A stretch of 64,000 nt of DNA from Nemertoderma westbladi. Lineage: Eukaryota > Xenacoelomorpha > Nemertodermatida > Nemertodermatidae. Where the stretch lies: positions 1 to 64,000 of the forward strand of contig JAUCBJ010008807.1 in assembly GCA_032718475.1 (NCBI GenBank), written 5' to 3'. Both the position numbers and the translations under genes were made by a program. Below, piece by piece: positions 10,614-25,600 of this stretch; position 1 is the first letter of the stretch; every line of letters starts with the position of its first letter. The notes under the pieces were generated by a model. That model was not told where the DNA came from, did not search any database, and saw nothing but the letters and a program-made list of their open reading frames with translations.

Positions 10614-13600
10614 GTTAGTATTGTGATCAACTTTGAAACGCAATTAATATTCCTTTATATATATAGGGTGATGAGATGGCGAATTTAAACATTTATGTTA
10701 CACAATTTGATGTATACTGGTACAGGTACTAGGCTATATCTTAATAATAATATTAATTACGGATAAAGGATTGGACCATATTTATCAACCTAGAAATAAA
10801 AAATTACCAAAAAAAAATTGTAGGCCTATATTGTTAAATGCTGATGGTGATGATAAGGAAGAAGTAAACAAACATCACCGGCATCACTTCTAAACAATTT
10901 GAATTAATTTATGCGGTTTAGTGATAAAATTTATTATTCACTCTGCAACATAGCCAGATAGTAGGCCTATATATATATAATATATTTACACGAATTAGCG
11001 GTATTATTAATCAGTCATTGCATTTTTATAGGAGACACACCCCACATGATTCGCCACAGACAAACCATAGGAAAGAGCACAATTCCTTGGTAACGAACAA
11101 TCACACCGGCAGTAATTTATCGCACCTACCAGGCCACCATAGTAACGGTCCCATTGCTTACTGGGACAGTCACAACAGCCACGCCAGCTCAACCGAGTTA
11201 GGCTCCGGCGATAAACTCCGCACAAACCTCTCCCCCTATTTCCTTTATACCGGACAACCGGGTCATTTATCTTCCATAAAACTCAAATCAAACTCCCCAG
11301 GATTCTTTATGGCCAACGAAATTAAACTGGAGATATTAAACAGGTGCGTTTCTTACCGGTTTTATTAGCCCAATGTTCTGGAATATAGTGTCTTAAATCA
11401 GATAAACAACACACACCCCCTTTGCAAGAAGTATTGTTCGCTGTGTATTCTATTTAATAGATTACACAAAATTCTAGAACGAGTTATTTGTTTTATGAGT
11501 AGGAGGGCAACCGTGACAGGACAGTTGCCCCCCGGACTATTAATTGCCCCCCGGACAATAATTGCCCCCCAATTACACTTACCCACCAAACAATAAATTG
11601 ATTGACCCCAAGGAAAATTGCAATATAAGTAGCCTAAGGTCGATCCTACCTAACTACTGTAGCAAACTAGTCAAGTTCCCAACTTGGTACAAATTAAACA
11701 ATAATTTTATATAGCTAAGTCCGTTTTATATTTAATAAAACATTCATAAAAAAGCTATAGCTAGCATAAAGACAATCTAATTGTTCTAGAAAAAAAAAAT
11801 GGTGCATATTATGAATAACACCTAAAAATATTATTATTATTATGTTATGTTAATATTACAACTTGAATTCCATAAAACCATAGGAAAACATTCAAATGAT
11901 TTCAATATATAAAATATATTCATTAAATAAAATATCGGGGGGCAATTGTACGGGGGCAATTGTACGGGGGCAATTGTCCTCGGGGGGAAAATTGTCCGGG
12001 CAGTTGTCCTAGTTCCGAGGGCAACAGCGTTATACCTATACATTACAATATATATATATATTGCGTAGCTAATTATACTTAAACAAAATGTTCCAGAACA
12101 TAATTTTTTTAATTTTACATATAATCTAAAATTATCGATAATCGATGGAAAATTTCAAAAAATCAATCGAAATGTTGTAAATTTCGATGGACGCATATGC
12201 ATATATACCGTTGTTTGGTATCCAGCTACCCATGAGAAAGTATGGTGTTCTAGAATGTTGGGTTTTTATTAAATTGAATAAATTGTCTCCAGCGAACGTT
12301 AATTCCCGCAATCTTTGGAGTATGAAATTTCACCGAATTTTGTGAAAGAAACCCGGCACCCTTGTCTGATTCTATCGTTGTAGATTACAGGCAACAGTTT
12401 AGGTACAGTGTGTGTTATAGCAGCATCTGGCATATTGGCATCAACTGAGCTCTTCTACTGTATGCTGACCAGATACGTAATCGACAAGTATTTTCATGGA
12501 AATATTTCAACTAATATATTTACAAACGGGTTCATGGATTACAGATTTAATTGCTGAATGGCTGCCGCGGGAAGTTTGAATTTCACTAATTCCAGTATCG
12601 GCTCTTTACGCCTATATATATACTATCTGTTCCACCAGTCCGCCAGTGCCATTCAGATAAACACGAGATTACTTTGTTCATAATGTGTTCTACCTGATGG
12701 ATTGTGGCTGATATTAATTATAGTGACATAAAATGAATATATCTGAAACTGAAATGAATATAATAGCAACCACAAGGGAGACCGTTAACTAACTCATCTA
12801 AATATTGTATTACGCGTGTAGAGCGAAACATATCCACCTATTGATCAACTCATTTTATTGGCAATCTGTTAATGAATTATATACACTTTGTTACTAAATG
12901 TTTTTGAATGGCTTTTTGTATAATATAATAAATATATATATACATACAGTCACAGTCAGTCCGCCGTTGATTTTGGTATTTTAATATATCGTTATGTTAA
13001 GGTCTTTCACGAATTATTGTTATTAATATAATAATAAATACAATTGCCGATACGCAATAGGCATTGCATGTTTAATATCGTGGAAAAATGGAATACTAAA
13101 TATACACGGAAAGACAAATCCATAATTATTGAGATTGTTAGTCGATTCCTTATTACTCTGGAGTCCCGAATAGTCGGGGAGACACGGCTATTAATTCGGA
13201 AAAAAATCCACCCACAATTCTCTTATTCCAGACACCCCGACTATTAATTTTTTCTAAAAAATGTAGTACATTTTTTATTATGAGTAAATAAACGTTTATT
13301 CTCATAATAATTGAGATTTGAAAGTGAAAGAAAACAAAACCGTGTACCGAGTATACCACCGGTAGCCGTAGGTACTACTGTACCTGTACGCCTATCTATA
13401 CTGTATGTTAGTAACTATGTTAAATTTTCCACCCACCCCGTCTATTCGGGACTCCACAGAGTAATTACAGTGCTTTTGAGGTTGATATACTAATAATAAT
13501 ACTACCTATCTGTATAATTCATTTACCTAATTGAAACATCGGGATCTAACTATAATTATTTCCTCTTTCAGGTAAGGCAAATAAAAATTGAATAACTTTA

Positions 13601-16600
13601 GCAGTTTTTGAGATATGGGGACTTTCTGGCGCCCATTTCAGCACCTTTCGTAGTTGAAAAAAATACCACCGAAAATACACCTCCCTTTGGCTATAACAGA
13701 ATATAAAATACACTTTGGACACAAACCATTATCAATTTTTGATGTGTTGAGTTGATTTCATTATTATAATAATTTTTTCTATTAAAAATCGGTGTTTTGA
13801 CTTCTAATCTCACTTTCGATTGTTAATAATGTATTTTACACATCAAAAAATGATAATATGGTTTCTTTTACCAGAGTATTTAATGTGAGGTGCATTTTGA
13901 GTAATTTTTTACAATTCCGAAACGTGCTGATATGAGTGCCAGCAACTCCCCCTCATCTGAAAGAGGACACCATTTTAGTTACGGTCAAGTACATTCGACG
14001 CGCTAGTACGATGATCGTAAGTTTCACATTTCCGATGATCGTAATAATATTTAATAATAATAATAATATTTAATCATTTGTATAGCGCCAACATTACCGG
14101 TAGTATTCTATGGCGCTAATCAGAGTTAGGTTAGTCAATTTAAATAAAAAGAAAACCGCTAGAGTACATAATTAAGAAAAGTAAAAACAAAGTTTTTTAA
14201 AAACGATCGGCTAAAAATGAGTCTATTTTATAGGTGGGTGGGTGAACAGGTGAGTCTTTAGTTTTCCTTTGAATGATGCCGTAGACTGGATATCACGTAG
14301 CGAAGCCGGTAGTTTGTTCCACAGCCGGGGCGCGCATACCTCGAACGCCCGCCACCCGAGAGTGTAGCACTGGAACCGTGGTTCGACGAGACTTACTGTG
14401 CTACAACTTCTAGTTTGGAGGCGATCGCGACTAACTTTATGGAGCATTTCGATTATATATTTGGGAGCGTGGCCGACCAAGGCCTTGTGCGTCATCAGCA
14501 GTATTTTAAATTCTACACGTTTGCGCACAGGCAGCCAGTGGAGGGATTTCAACGTCGGCGATATATGGTCGTATTTGTGTACACCTGTAAGCAACCTAGC
14601 ATCTGTGTTTTGTACACGTTGGAGTTTCTGTAATTGGTAGCTTGGGACTCCATAGAGAAGGGCGTTACAGTAGTCTATGCGGCTAGTCACGAGAGCATGT
14701 ATGTATAATTGTTTCTGCGGCCTTAGTGTCGAGATATTTCCGAATTGAGCGAATGTTGTGCAGGTAGTAGTATGCGGCGCTGCATGTTTTAGATATAAAT
14801 TTATTCATTCTCATCTCGGAGTCGAACCAGGCTCCAAGGTTTCTGACCGATTTAACCGGTTCGATATCAAAGTTTCCAACGCGAATTGAGATTGAGGACA
14901 GCTTACTCAATTGAGATTTCGATCCGAGCAAGATAAATTCAGTCTTGTCGTCGTTTAGCTTAGCACGTCGTTTAGCATCGTAAATATAATTGGTATGCAT
15001 AAACATATTTTATTATATATTATAAATTTTTACAATTTACAATAACAAATTAATAATAATAATTAACAATAACAAATTTGTTATTGTTATAAATTATTAC
15101 ATATTATAAACATTTATGCATATGGGCCACTATTTAGAGAAAAACTTAAAAATGCTTTTTGAAAACACATTGTCCAGAATCTATCTAATAGAGTTTAATA
15201 AATATAACTAAACTCACTAGACTTTAGACATACCACCCCACCAGTACCGGTAGTCCATTTGTTTTCAATATGAAGTTAAAACTCTGAACAATATATGATC
15301 TGATACCTATTTCATTTAATATAGCTTTTCTGTTTCTTTTGCCTCTCTGTGTTTTGTTTGTTTTTAACGAGACATGTTTATTGTTTATGACTTTCTAGAA
15401 CAACCTATGTTATTGAAAAGCCGTTGAATAATTACACCAGAACAGAAATATATTGTTATATCGAATTGATATGTCAGTAGGTATATTCGTCCATGAATCA
15501 ACTCTAAATTAATTTGAATATCATTTTTATCAAATATTCAACATTTGTTCTGACTAAAGAACTAAGTTGTCGGGATTGGGAGATCAATTTTACCGTTTGT
15601 TGAGTGTTTTTTATATTTATCTTGACTTTGTAGTAGTGTAAAATCAACATCATAAGAAGATAGGACGGGTGGGGAGGAGGGGGGGGGGGCTGTTCGCGAA
15701 TTCCATCTCAGCGAATTAATATCTCGACTTTAATGTTATATTATATATCAATTTGGGGAAAGGAACAGGTTACATTAATATTTTTGAGTTTAATCAGCTG
15801 TTATTTGTGTCGATTTTCCCTGGAGAGGGATGTATTTTTATTGCGTCGGAAGTCCCCTCACGAAGCTCACGTTTTCGTTAAACGTATCGGCGTTCTCGTT
15901 GCTTATTAAATAATAAATCGTTTTTATTTACTATTAATTCGGACTGGTTTTGTGATACCTTATTTGGGTGGAAATGCCAAGATTTATTGTTTTATTACTT
16001 GGTGTAGTTTATTAATATAGTTTCCCCTACTGCCCTGCGTACTATTTTAATATCATCTCATGTTTCACCACAAACTGTAATTTATAATTGCTTTGTAGGG
16101 AGGTTGCCCTGACCTGGTCCTTGGTGTAGGCGAATAATTGTCAATCATATTTGTGAAATAAACGGCCCACCGTATTATTAGTTAAGTGTATGATCTTCCG
16201 TTCACGTTGACGGACAAACTCCATCGTTTCCTGAATAATTTGTTATCATTATTCTTAGATAGTTTCGGTTGTCAAGGGAACAAATAAATAAATGCAAACA
16301 TTTATATGATTAAAGGTTGCCGCTTTCACTAAAGTGAATTTTAAATACAACTAATTGTGACAATTTTACTTTTCGTCTAATCATTTCCTAGTTGTACACA
16401 AGGATAGGGAGGGGTTAGCGGAATGTAATAAACTAGTTATGCCAATATAGAATTTTCAAAAAGTTTTTGTTTTCCCTTTGCTTTGTATCGATTGTTTTCA
16501 CTTTAGCCAGCCATGTGTGCTGTTTTCAATTTTATTCGTTCAACCCTCCGCTATTGTTGTGATGTATGAGTTATTGATTGGCTGTTAAATTGGTTTTGGC

Positions 16601-19600
16601 ATGGGAATATAATTACCAAGAGATATTATGTTATTCATGTACGCGTACGGTATGATCCTTACTAATTCTGTTAATAAAGAACCCTAAGGGATATATTTCT
16701 AACCCTGCATTCACGCATTGATTGTATAGAGTTTTGCTGCCAGGGGTTTTTATTGAGAGCGATCGGATGTGTCCGTGTTTACCGAGTTCGCTATTGGTCC
16801 AGGATACTCGACAAGGATTAGTGATGATGTCAAGGCGTTTGGCAATAAATATTACACCAAAATCGATGTATCCATGTGACTTTCTAACATTAACTCCGTA
16901 TTATTATTGTCTCTCGCGATTGCCTGCCTAGCATGTCGTTTTCATTAAGGGAGAGTTGAAGAAATATGGGCTCAAAAAAGCAGATAAGGCGTGGGGTGGT
17001 CTTGACGTTAGAAAGCATCTAAAGGTTTAATTTACTGAACCTCAGACAATTTTTCTCGAAATTAAAATTCTGATGTATTTATGGTGAGAGGCATTTACAC
17101 GCATGGAAACGTTTTTGCAATTGTTATGGTAACAGTAAATCAAAGTTGTACATAACACAAAATTGTAGGTTCTGTAGGTAGATAAAAACAAGTACAACTT
17201 AGAGAGCCGTACGGTGTATGTCGTAAAGTAAAATATATACCCCGTAAAGGTAATAATATTTAGTACGAAATTAAATGTGATAAACTCAAAACTTGTATAT
17301 AAAATCTTTCTTATCTCTGGTTTTTATAATTTTGTCTTGAGTTTAAATCATGTCAGTTGCTTCTGGTGAAGAACTTTGCGAGGATTCTAATGTATCAAAA
17401 GACTCCCTTGGTACGAATGTAATTGAAGATATTGATATTATAGAAAAAGAGCCAAGTGACAACGTTGGTGTTGTATCATCAAACCTCGATGTACAACCAC
17501 CCGCCGACGAACCCAATAAACCAACAGCACGACCTCCCTGGAAACCCTCCAGGGTGGTCCCCACCACACTGTGGCGCAATTTCGGAAACCCCCCGCAGCC
17601 CAAAACGTTCCCATCGACGTACAAAAGACGGAATTCGTCGCCGGTTAAAGGCGATTTTTTCGGCTACGAGCCATCGACAACCCCGAGGCTCTCCATTTAC
17701 GGGGTCATCGCCCGCCCTCCTAAAACCTCGTTGTGTTTTTACTGCGGCGAGGGAAATAACTTCAACTACACCGTGGTCGCGCCGCTACTCTCGATGGGAT
17801 GGAAACGAATCGAAGATCGACGTTCCTACGAATTCCGTCTCAAATGGGTTCAGTGTAAGTCCCGCATCGATTTCGATTCTTTCCGTGAAGGAGATCAGTT
17901 AGTCAATCATATACCAAACATTAATCTACTCACCACCAAGTTAGGTTTGTTGGGTACCCTGCGTGAATACGAGCGCCAGTTGGATCGGGTAGGTAGACGT
18001 GTTGGGGGTCTGTCGATGGATCAATTCTTCCCTGAGACCTACAAGCTTAATGTGAAAGCCGAGAGAGAGGCGTTCATCGAGCAATTCCAGGAGAATGAGA
18101 TGTGGATATGTAAACCGTCGGGGTTGAATCAAGGCAAAGGGATTTACATAGTCTCGTCTCTGGATGAGTTCAACCGACGGATGGCCTCGCACGCCTCCGG
18201 ACATAGGTTCAGTCGCTCTCTCGAACGGATCGTGCAGCGGTACGTCGACAAACCCTTGCTCCTCAACGGGAAGAAGTTCGATATACGATCGTATATGCTG
18301 ATAGCGGGCACCGCACCGTACATGGTCTACTGTCGGGATGGTTACTGTCGGTTGTGCATCAGGGAGTACACCCAGAACGATACCTCCGATATGACGGTCC
18401 ATCTCAACAACCAGTACATACAGAAAAAGGACCCCAGTTACGCGGAATTCAAAGAGGATACCGTGTGGTCTATGGAGCAGCTCAACGATTATGTTAACGA
18501 ACACCACGGTGAGGTTAAAGAGAAGGATTGGGTGTTAAACTATGTGTCGCGTCGGATGTTTGCTATAATGCTACACGTATTCAACGCAGTTCGAAATAAA
18601 CTCGATGTCAGACTTGGTTACTTCGAACTGCTCGGTTTCGATTTTCTCATTGACGAGAACTTTAAAATTTATATAATAGAAATCAACATAAACCCGGCAT
18701 TAAGTACGAATTGCGCGGTTTTGGATGCCGTTATACCCCCGGTCGTGCGGGAGGGTATCGAATTATCTTTGGAGATTTGGGAGAAAAGTCGTTGCGGTAT
18801 TTCTTTGTCCTCGCTGGAAAAGCAAGGCGATTGGAAACTCTTACATTCAGGTGCTAGGCAACATCGGAGGGTTTCTTGTGTTTAGTGTTGGAGACTGTAT
18901 CATCCCCGCAGGGTGGATGTCTTGGGTTCAATGTTGGTATTCCAGTGCTTGAATCACTTGTGATTAGGCTCTATAGGGCCGGATTTAACAAGGTAACAGT
19001 TCCGTATAGAACTACATTTTTATAACATAAATCATTGTTACCACGTTGTAGAGTTCTATAACAAAATATATATATTATACACTATTCTAGAACATGAATA
19101 ATAAATAATATAATAATGTTCTAGAACATATAGCTAGTTGTTTTTCGAATTTATAATTGTTAGTAATTAAAAAAAATTTAAAAATAATGTTTGAGGTTCG
19201 AAATGCACAAATATAAATAATTACCATACAATACCATAAATAAGAAAAATTTACGACACCAGAAATTTGTGTGAGGTGTGCATTAACTATGAAGAGATAT
19301 TCCCCGATAAACTGACAGAATACATGCGGAGGCAACATATAAGAAAAGGAAAATTAATATTAAAGGCCAATAACAAAAGCCAATACCCATTGGACAAATA
19401 AACTAAGTTAGGCGTACATCGTTATACAAAAAGATCCTTTAATCAATATTAATTTAATTGTATTCAGAAATTTATTTAAAAATAATTTTATTTTTAATTT
19501 TCTAGCTATTTTAAAATTAGAAGAAAACTAGCTATATGTTCTTGAACATTATATTTTTTATTTTATTTATGTTCTAGAGTAGTATATGATACTTTTCTAT

Positions 19601-22600
19601 TGTTCTAGAACTCTCCAATGTTGCCAACTTTTCTATTGTTCTAGAACTCTTCAATGTTGTCATAGTAACAATGATATATGTTTTAAAAATGTAGTTCTAT
19701 ACGGAACTCTATAGCCTGTAAATAATATCCAATCGGCAATTCAAAAATTGAAAGTGCTCTAGCCAACCAGCCAGAGCCAAAGCATAGTCCTGGACAGAAA
19801 AACGCCATTCAAAATTTCAGATATCGGATAGGGGGGGGGGGGGGGGGATGCAATAAAAATTCATCCCTCCCCAGGGGAAATTGGACGCAAATAACAGCTG
19901 ATTACTCTCAAGAATAAAACTGTATCCTGGTCTATTTTGTTTAGTGTATTGTTTTGGTTAAAATAACGCGCCACAGTAACCTGCTCCTTTCCCTAAATTG
20001 AGAATTTAACATTGAAGCGGGATATTAATTCGCCAAGATGGGATTTGCGTCCAGTTCATCCCTGTCTAGATATTCAACAACATTACAAAAATATCCACAT
20101 TTCCTATATATTAATTTAGTTAACATGTTTTGTAGTTGTCCCATTATTGTCAGTTATATAATTACGCTACACACATCCCTCACCACTGCGTCTAACATAA
20201 AGAGTTCAGTTTCGGTCGTAACTAACTACATTTCTTAGTAAATAATATATGTTGTTAAAATGGTAATTGGTAATCAGAGATGCAAACCTTAAATCCATTT
20301 AATGACTAAGATTAAAAGAGAATAAAGGGCGGAGCATACTGTCCGTCACATTGAATAGGTAGTAACGAATCTGAATCGTGGCTGGTTGCGACGCGGAAGA
20401 GTTTGTATAACAAAATGTAAAAAAAAATTTGAGATATATTTTTTTATGGGCCCGGCAGATATTAACAATTTATGAAAGTGCCAATAAAATTTGCGTAAAA
20501 CCATAATCTGATACTTTTGAAAACAGTTCTTTATTGCCAATATTTCTAATAAACAACAAATAATATCCTAGTTAACACTTATTTTATGCCGGGGGGTGGG
20601 GGGGGGGGGGGTGGGGTGGGGTGGGGTGGGGTGGGGTGGGGTGGGGTGGGGTGGTTAGGGGTTCACACTAATACAAGCCCTAAAAATGTAAATAAATTTA
20701 ATCGGAGTCTCCCAAGAAGTTCTGGCGTAGGCCCTCTCGGCCCTAAATCCGGCCGTGTTGTTTAGTGTTAATTATCTGGGATCTACCAGAGGATCTGGGA
20801 TTACCAGAGGGTATATTGTCTTTAGTATTTAAGTGAGGAAAAGTGGGTCTTTAACAGGTCCCCAAACGCCAAGTTTTTTTATCAAATTGTTTTTGCTGAG
20901 AGTCATTTCACCCTCACGGGCTTCTTCAAGGCATTAATATTAAATATAATTAAGTATTTTACACAAACAGACTTCCTTTTTTTTTTCACAAACTCACTTT
21001 TCGTCTTTCCGAAATATTCGTGTTTAGTATTACCATCGGGGTGCTACATAACCCTGGAGTGATGGCCCCTTGGTACTAACATTTAGGTACCATCTGGTCC
21101 CTTTATTTATAATGTTTGTGCTATTTTATTTATGCAGCTTTTTATATTATGAAAAAATAACGTTTTGACTACCAATTAATTGTGTTTGATGCGATGGCGT
21201 TGTTTGCGATATATTTAACGGAATAATTCTGCGATCTTTTTTTATTATGTATTTTCTTAAGCTTTTCCAAGACATTTTACTCAAAAATCTCAAATATAAT
21301 TGCTATATTTTATGCAAAACTGGAAATTGTTTTGGTTTAGGAAACTATTTATTATCATTGTGGCTGATGTGAGGGAGACACTTTGCGCAATTCAAGTGTT
21401 ACCTTCGTCTTTGCTTTTATTTCTAATTGACATTTTTGATTTCCTGAGATGGGATTTGCGCCTGTGTAGTGTAGTTCCCGTTTTGTAGTCACTCTCCGGT
21501 TCCCGTTATGGGAGTTTATGAACTTAAATATTAATATTGATTTTAATTTAAATAAAAACATTTAATTAATTTAAATAAATAGATCAACAATAGCTCATAT
21601 ACTAGCGCTACGAAGATTAAATGTAAGAATTATATCAAAGAATCTCCCTGCAGTTCTGACATTTTGTGGATTTCATGAAAGCATTCGACTCTCAATCCAT
21701 AGAGGTAAAATGCTGGAAATCCTAAGAGCTTATGGAATACCAGAAGTAATTGCCGCTGGCATTGTATTATTATATTGTGACACAGAAGCTTACATACTCT
21801 CTCCAGATGATGAAACTAAGTTCTTCTCAATCCTGGCTGGCGTACTGTACTGCGATGCTTTAACTCAATTACAATTCATAATTATATTGGATTACGCAAT
21901 GAGGACGGCCACAAGGCATGAGATCATTGGTTCACATTATAAGAACGTAGAAATAGCAGATATCCCGCTCATAGAGTCACAGAGACAAGCTGTGGGAATA
22001 ACATCGCACTACTATCTAATACGCAAGCAGAAAACCTAATGATAAAACTCATATAAAAAACTCTTTTAATTATTGCAATTTATTGCTCTGATAATGATAG
22101 TTTTTTATGTGTGCAAACTCTATTTGTCTTCCCCTTTCTGCTTTGATGTCACATATAATAATGATCATTATTTATTTAGTGATGTATAAACTATTGCTCT
22201 GTATATATTAATATAACTGATATAGGAAGGATATTCCGTCCATCTGTGCCATTTATTTGCTTTTAATATCTTCCATTCTGAATAGATTCCTTTCTATATA
22301 AGTATGAAATATGCTTTCTTCCAAACTTCTATCGATTTTTAACTTTTAATTAGTAGACCTTTTGTAAATCCTATGCGTTGCCATCACTACCACTCAATCA
22401 AACAACAACTAACAAGGGTTTCTGCGTCAATCATTTTCTCCATTTTCACAATTTTCGTAATTATTTTTTATGATATTTGATGGAAATTTTAAATTAATGC
22501 AAGACAATTTGTTTTTACACGTCTTTACCTCTATGTTACTTACCGTAGTAGGGCGGCATTATAGTAATTGGCTCACTGCCGTTGAAGCCGCTAGGGGGCG

Positions 22601-25600
22601 TACCAACAGTGGTCCTGAGGACGAGGTACCAGCGGTTGTTTACCGCCATGTTCATTGACCCGTGGACTCAGCAACTGCTGACGATTACAGACAGGCCCAT
22701 TATTTGTCAAGTTGAGTACAGAGGTTGGGTGCCAAAGGTTACCGGGTCTCATACCCACATCACGCCAGCTCACGGCCAGTTCCGTTTGTTTTCACCAAAT
22801 CCAACCTGCGCCAGTAGCACCCACATACGTCCTGTCCCTAATAGTTACTTCTAACTTCTTATAACTTATCTTGAAAAGTATTGTAAGCGCACGCGTCAGC
22901 ACGCTATTAACAAACGGAAACATGATTGGCTCAAGTTTTAAGTGCTGCTTCCCAGTGGCTATTTAATCTATTCGTTACATTGCCTTTCCATCTTCCTTTG
23001 GACTTCGTTCACTCTCACTGTATTTTCCCAGCTTGTCTCCTTGGTAATGCCTTCTTCTGTGAGGCGAAACCTACTGATCAGCTGACCGCCGTCAGCTAAT
23101 TACTAATTGCATGCAACTGTCCAGGTCTAGGTAGGTTGCTTTTTAAATTGTGGCACCTGGCACCTTCTGCTGTATATACCACCTACCTGTAAGCGTGTAA
23201 GGTATTTATACTTAATTAACTCGCTTGACTGATTATGATTAAATACTATTAATATTATTTAAATTTATTTTTATTTTTACTTCGTATTTTTTTTAGCTCT
23301 CTCAGCTCTCCATTACTAATTATTTTATTGTTCTAAGGATTAGTTAGATTTAACAATTCAATGTATTTCAATTTAAATTGTAAATTAAAAAATTGTGAAC
23401 CGTAGTGTATTCAGGACTAAATTACTGCGCACTGGGAATGTAGGATTAAGCGATGTAACAAAGCTCAAATCTACTGTACCTTACATGAGAACCTAATAAA
23501 GTAATCAGTAATGCGTCACGCTGCGCGTTCAGTGATTTAAAGCTTGGTTTATATCCTGTCCTTTCAGATTGTCGGCCTTGTCCATTATGTATCTATAGCC
23601 AACCAGACAGTCACCTATGTGTCTGCTTAAGCGTAATCCAAATAACTCAATATAAGTTTAGTTAATTACACAAAGACAAAGTTATTTTTGGATTAATCGG
23701 TATGCCTCTCGGGTACGGTCTCTACTCGAATAAGAGCCTGGGCTTTTAAGTTAATAAATGGCCAATTGGGGAGGCGTTTATTCGAGGGGAGCGTTTATTC
23801 GTGGAAGGCGTTTAGTTCAGAATTGTGTGGTTCGAGTTTCGAGTGGGGGCGTTTATGTTTATGTTTTAGTTTAGCATTTTGAATCTAAATAAATATCCTA
23901 ATAAAGAATGTTGTTAAATTCAAGAAAACAAGTTAAACAAATGAAATAATTCAAATAAAACCAGGATTTTCTTTATTACAAAGCAGCCTATTACAGCGGT
24001 ACACCACCCTACTATATTCACCTTCAGTCTTAACACGTTCGTGGGGCCTTCGCACAGCACGAGGCTCAGTAGATACAAATTGAGCGATTCTACTGTATCA
24101 TAAACTCTGTATCTAAGAAATTTAACCAAACACCTGTAAATCTAAGAGAGGGAAACCCCCCCCCCCCCCCCTCTCTCTCTCTCTCTCTCTTAACCTCCCT
24201 CTTAATCTGCACCACCCCAACCCAAGGCGAACACAGGATTGATGAAAGGTAATAAAATAAAATTTGTGTTTTAAAAGTATTATGTTATATTTATTTTTAA
24301 TTTTTTTTTTTTTTTTAGCTACACCCCGTGTCGGGGTAAAATATTATTTAATAATTAATTGATAAAATATAAATAAAAAAATAAAAATTAATATAACTCA
24401 ATAAAAGTAATGCATAATAGCGTATCCCAGTAATATATTATGTCACATCTTAGCCAGTTCGGATAGTGAAGGGCAGAGTTGACATGCTAAAGCGTGGTAT
24501 CGGTCGGCGCAGGGCAGACTGCAATACCGGCAGATGCAGGAATCGGCAGGTTCGTGGAAACCTATCCCCGTCCCACACAGTCGGTGATGGAAGCCGTGGA
24601 CTGTCGCCCTCGTGACTACATGTCGGTTTCGCTGTCCAGCTGTACGCCACGTGGATGACTGAAAAGCTGGGCCCCTGGTGTAACCTTCGTCGATGAAGTT
24701 CTGTTGGCGCTCGTCACGAAATTGTCTGTACTGTTGAAATACATCTGGGTTAAAAGCGTTGGGATATTTCCGGATAATGTCGTCGGTACACGTAGATTCT
24801 CCCACTAAGTTTAATGCTAAAGTCGCTGATGATGACGTATGTATCCTGAGCAGCCGTTTGATAAAAGCGGCTTTACATTTATCGATTTCTTTTAAATTTC
24901 GCAAGTTCAGAAAGGGACCAAATTCCTGTATACAGTATGTCATAATGGGAAGTATTTTACCGTGAAATATAATCATGCCAGACCGGACTGACATTAAGTG
25001 TAATTTAGTTAGACTCCCAATAATCTTGAAAATATTCAGTTTCTTCTCCGCAATATGTTGAGAAAAGGATAGTGAGGTCTGCAAAGTCAAGCCCAGATAC
25101 TCGTATTCATTCACTATTTCTATCAATGAGTTGCCAAAATAAAATTTGTCTGTATTGGCTATGCGACCAGCTTTGCGAAATTTGACCATCTTAGATTTCT
25201 TCATGTTAACAATCATTCCATTTTTAATACACCAATTATATAATACATCCAGTGCTCTTCTAATCAATTCAGGATTCTCAGAGTAAATGACAAGGTCATC
25301 TGCGTAAAAAATAAACAGTAGGTCGTGGCCAATTTCTCTGAGACTATCTGCTAGGTCTACTAAGAATAAAATAAAACATGTTGGCGAGAAGCAGTCACCT
25401 TGGAGTATACCTCGCAGCTGCTGAATAAATCTAGAGAAACGTAGACCATCGAAGACGATAATATAATTCTGGAGCAGGTTCTTAATTAAATTGAAGAGTT
25501 TACCTTTTATTCCGAAGTTATATAACTTTATCAGTTACAAACGGCTGCTGAGCTGAACCCAACCAAGTTCAACGTTACAAACGGCTGCAGAGCTGAACCC

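Noticed and set aside
17941-18507. 188-codon antisense ORF over the TTLL10-like gene
   Set aside because: Shadow of the sense coding sequence; no family motifs.
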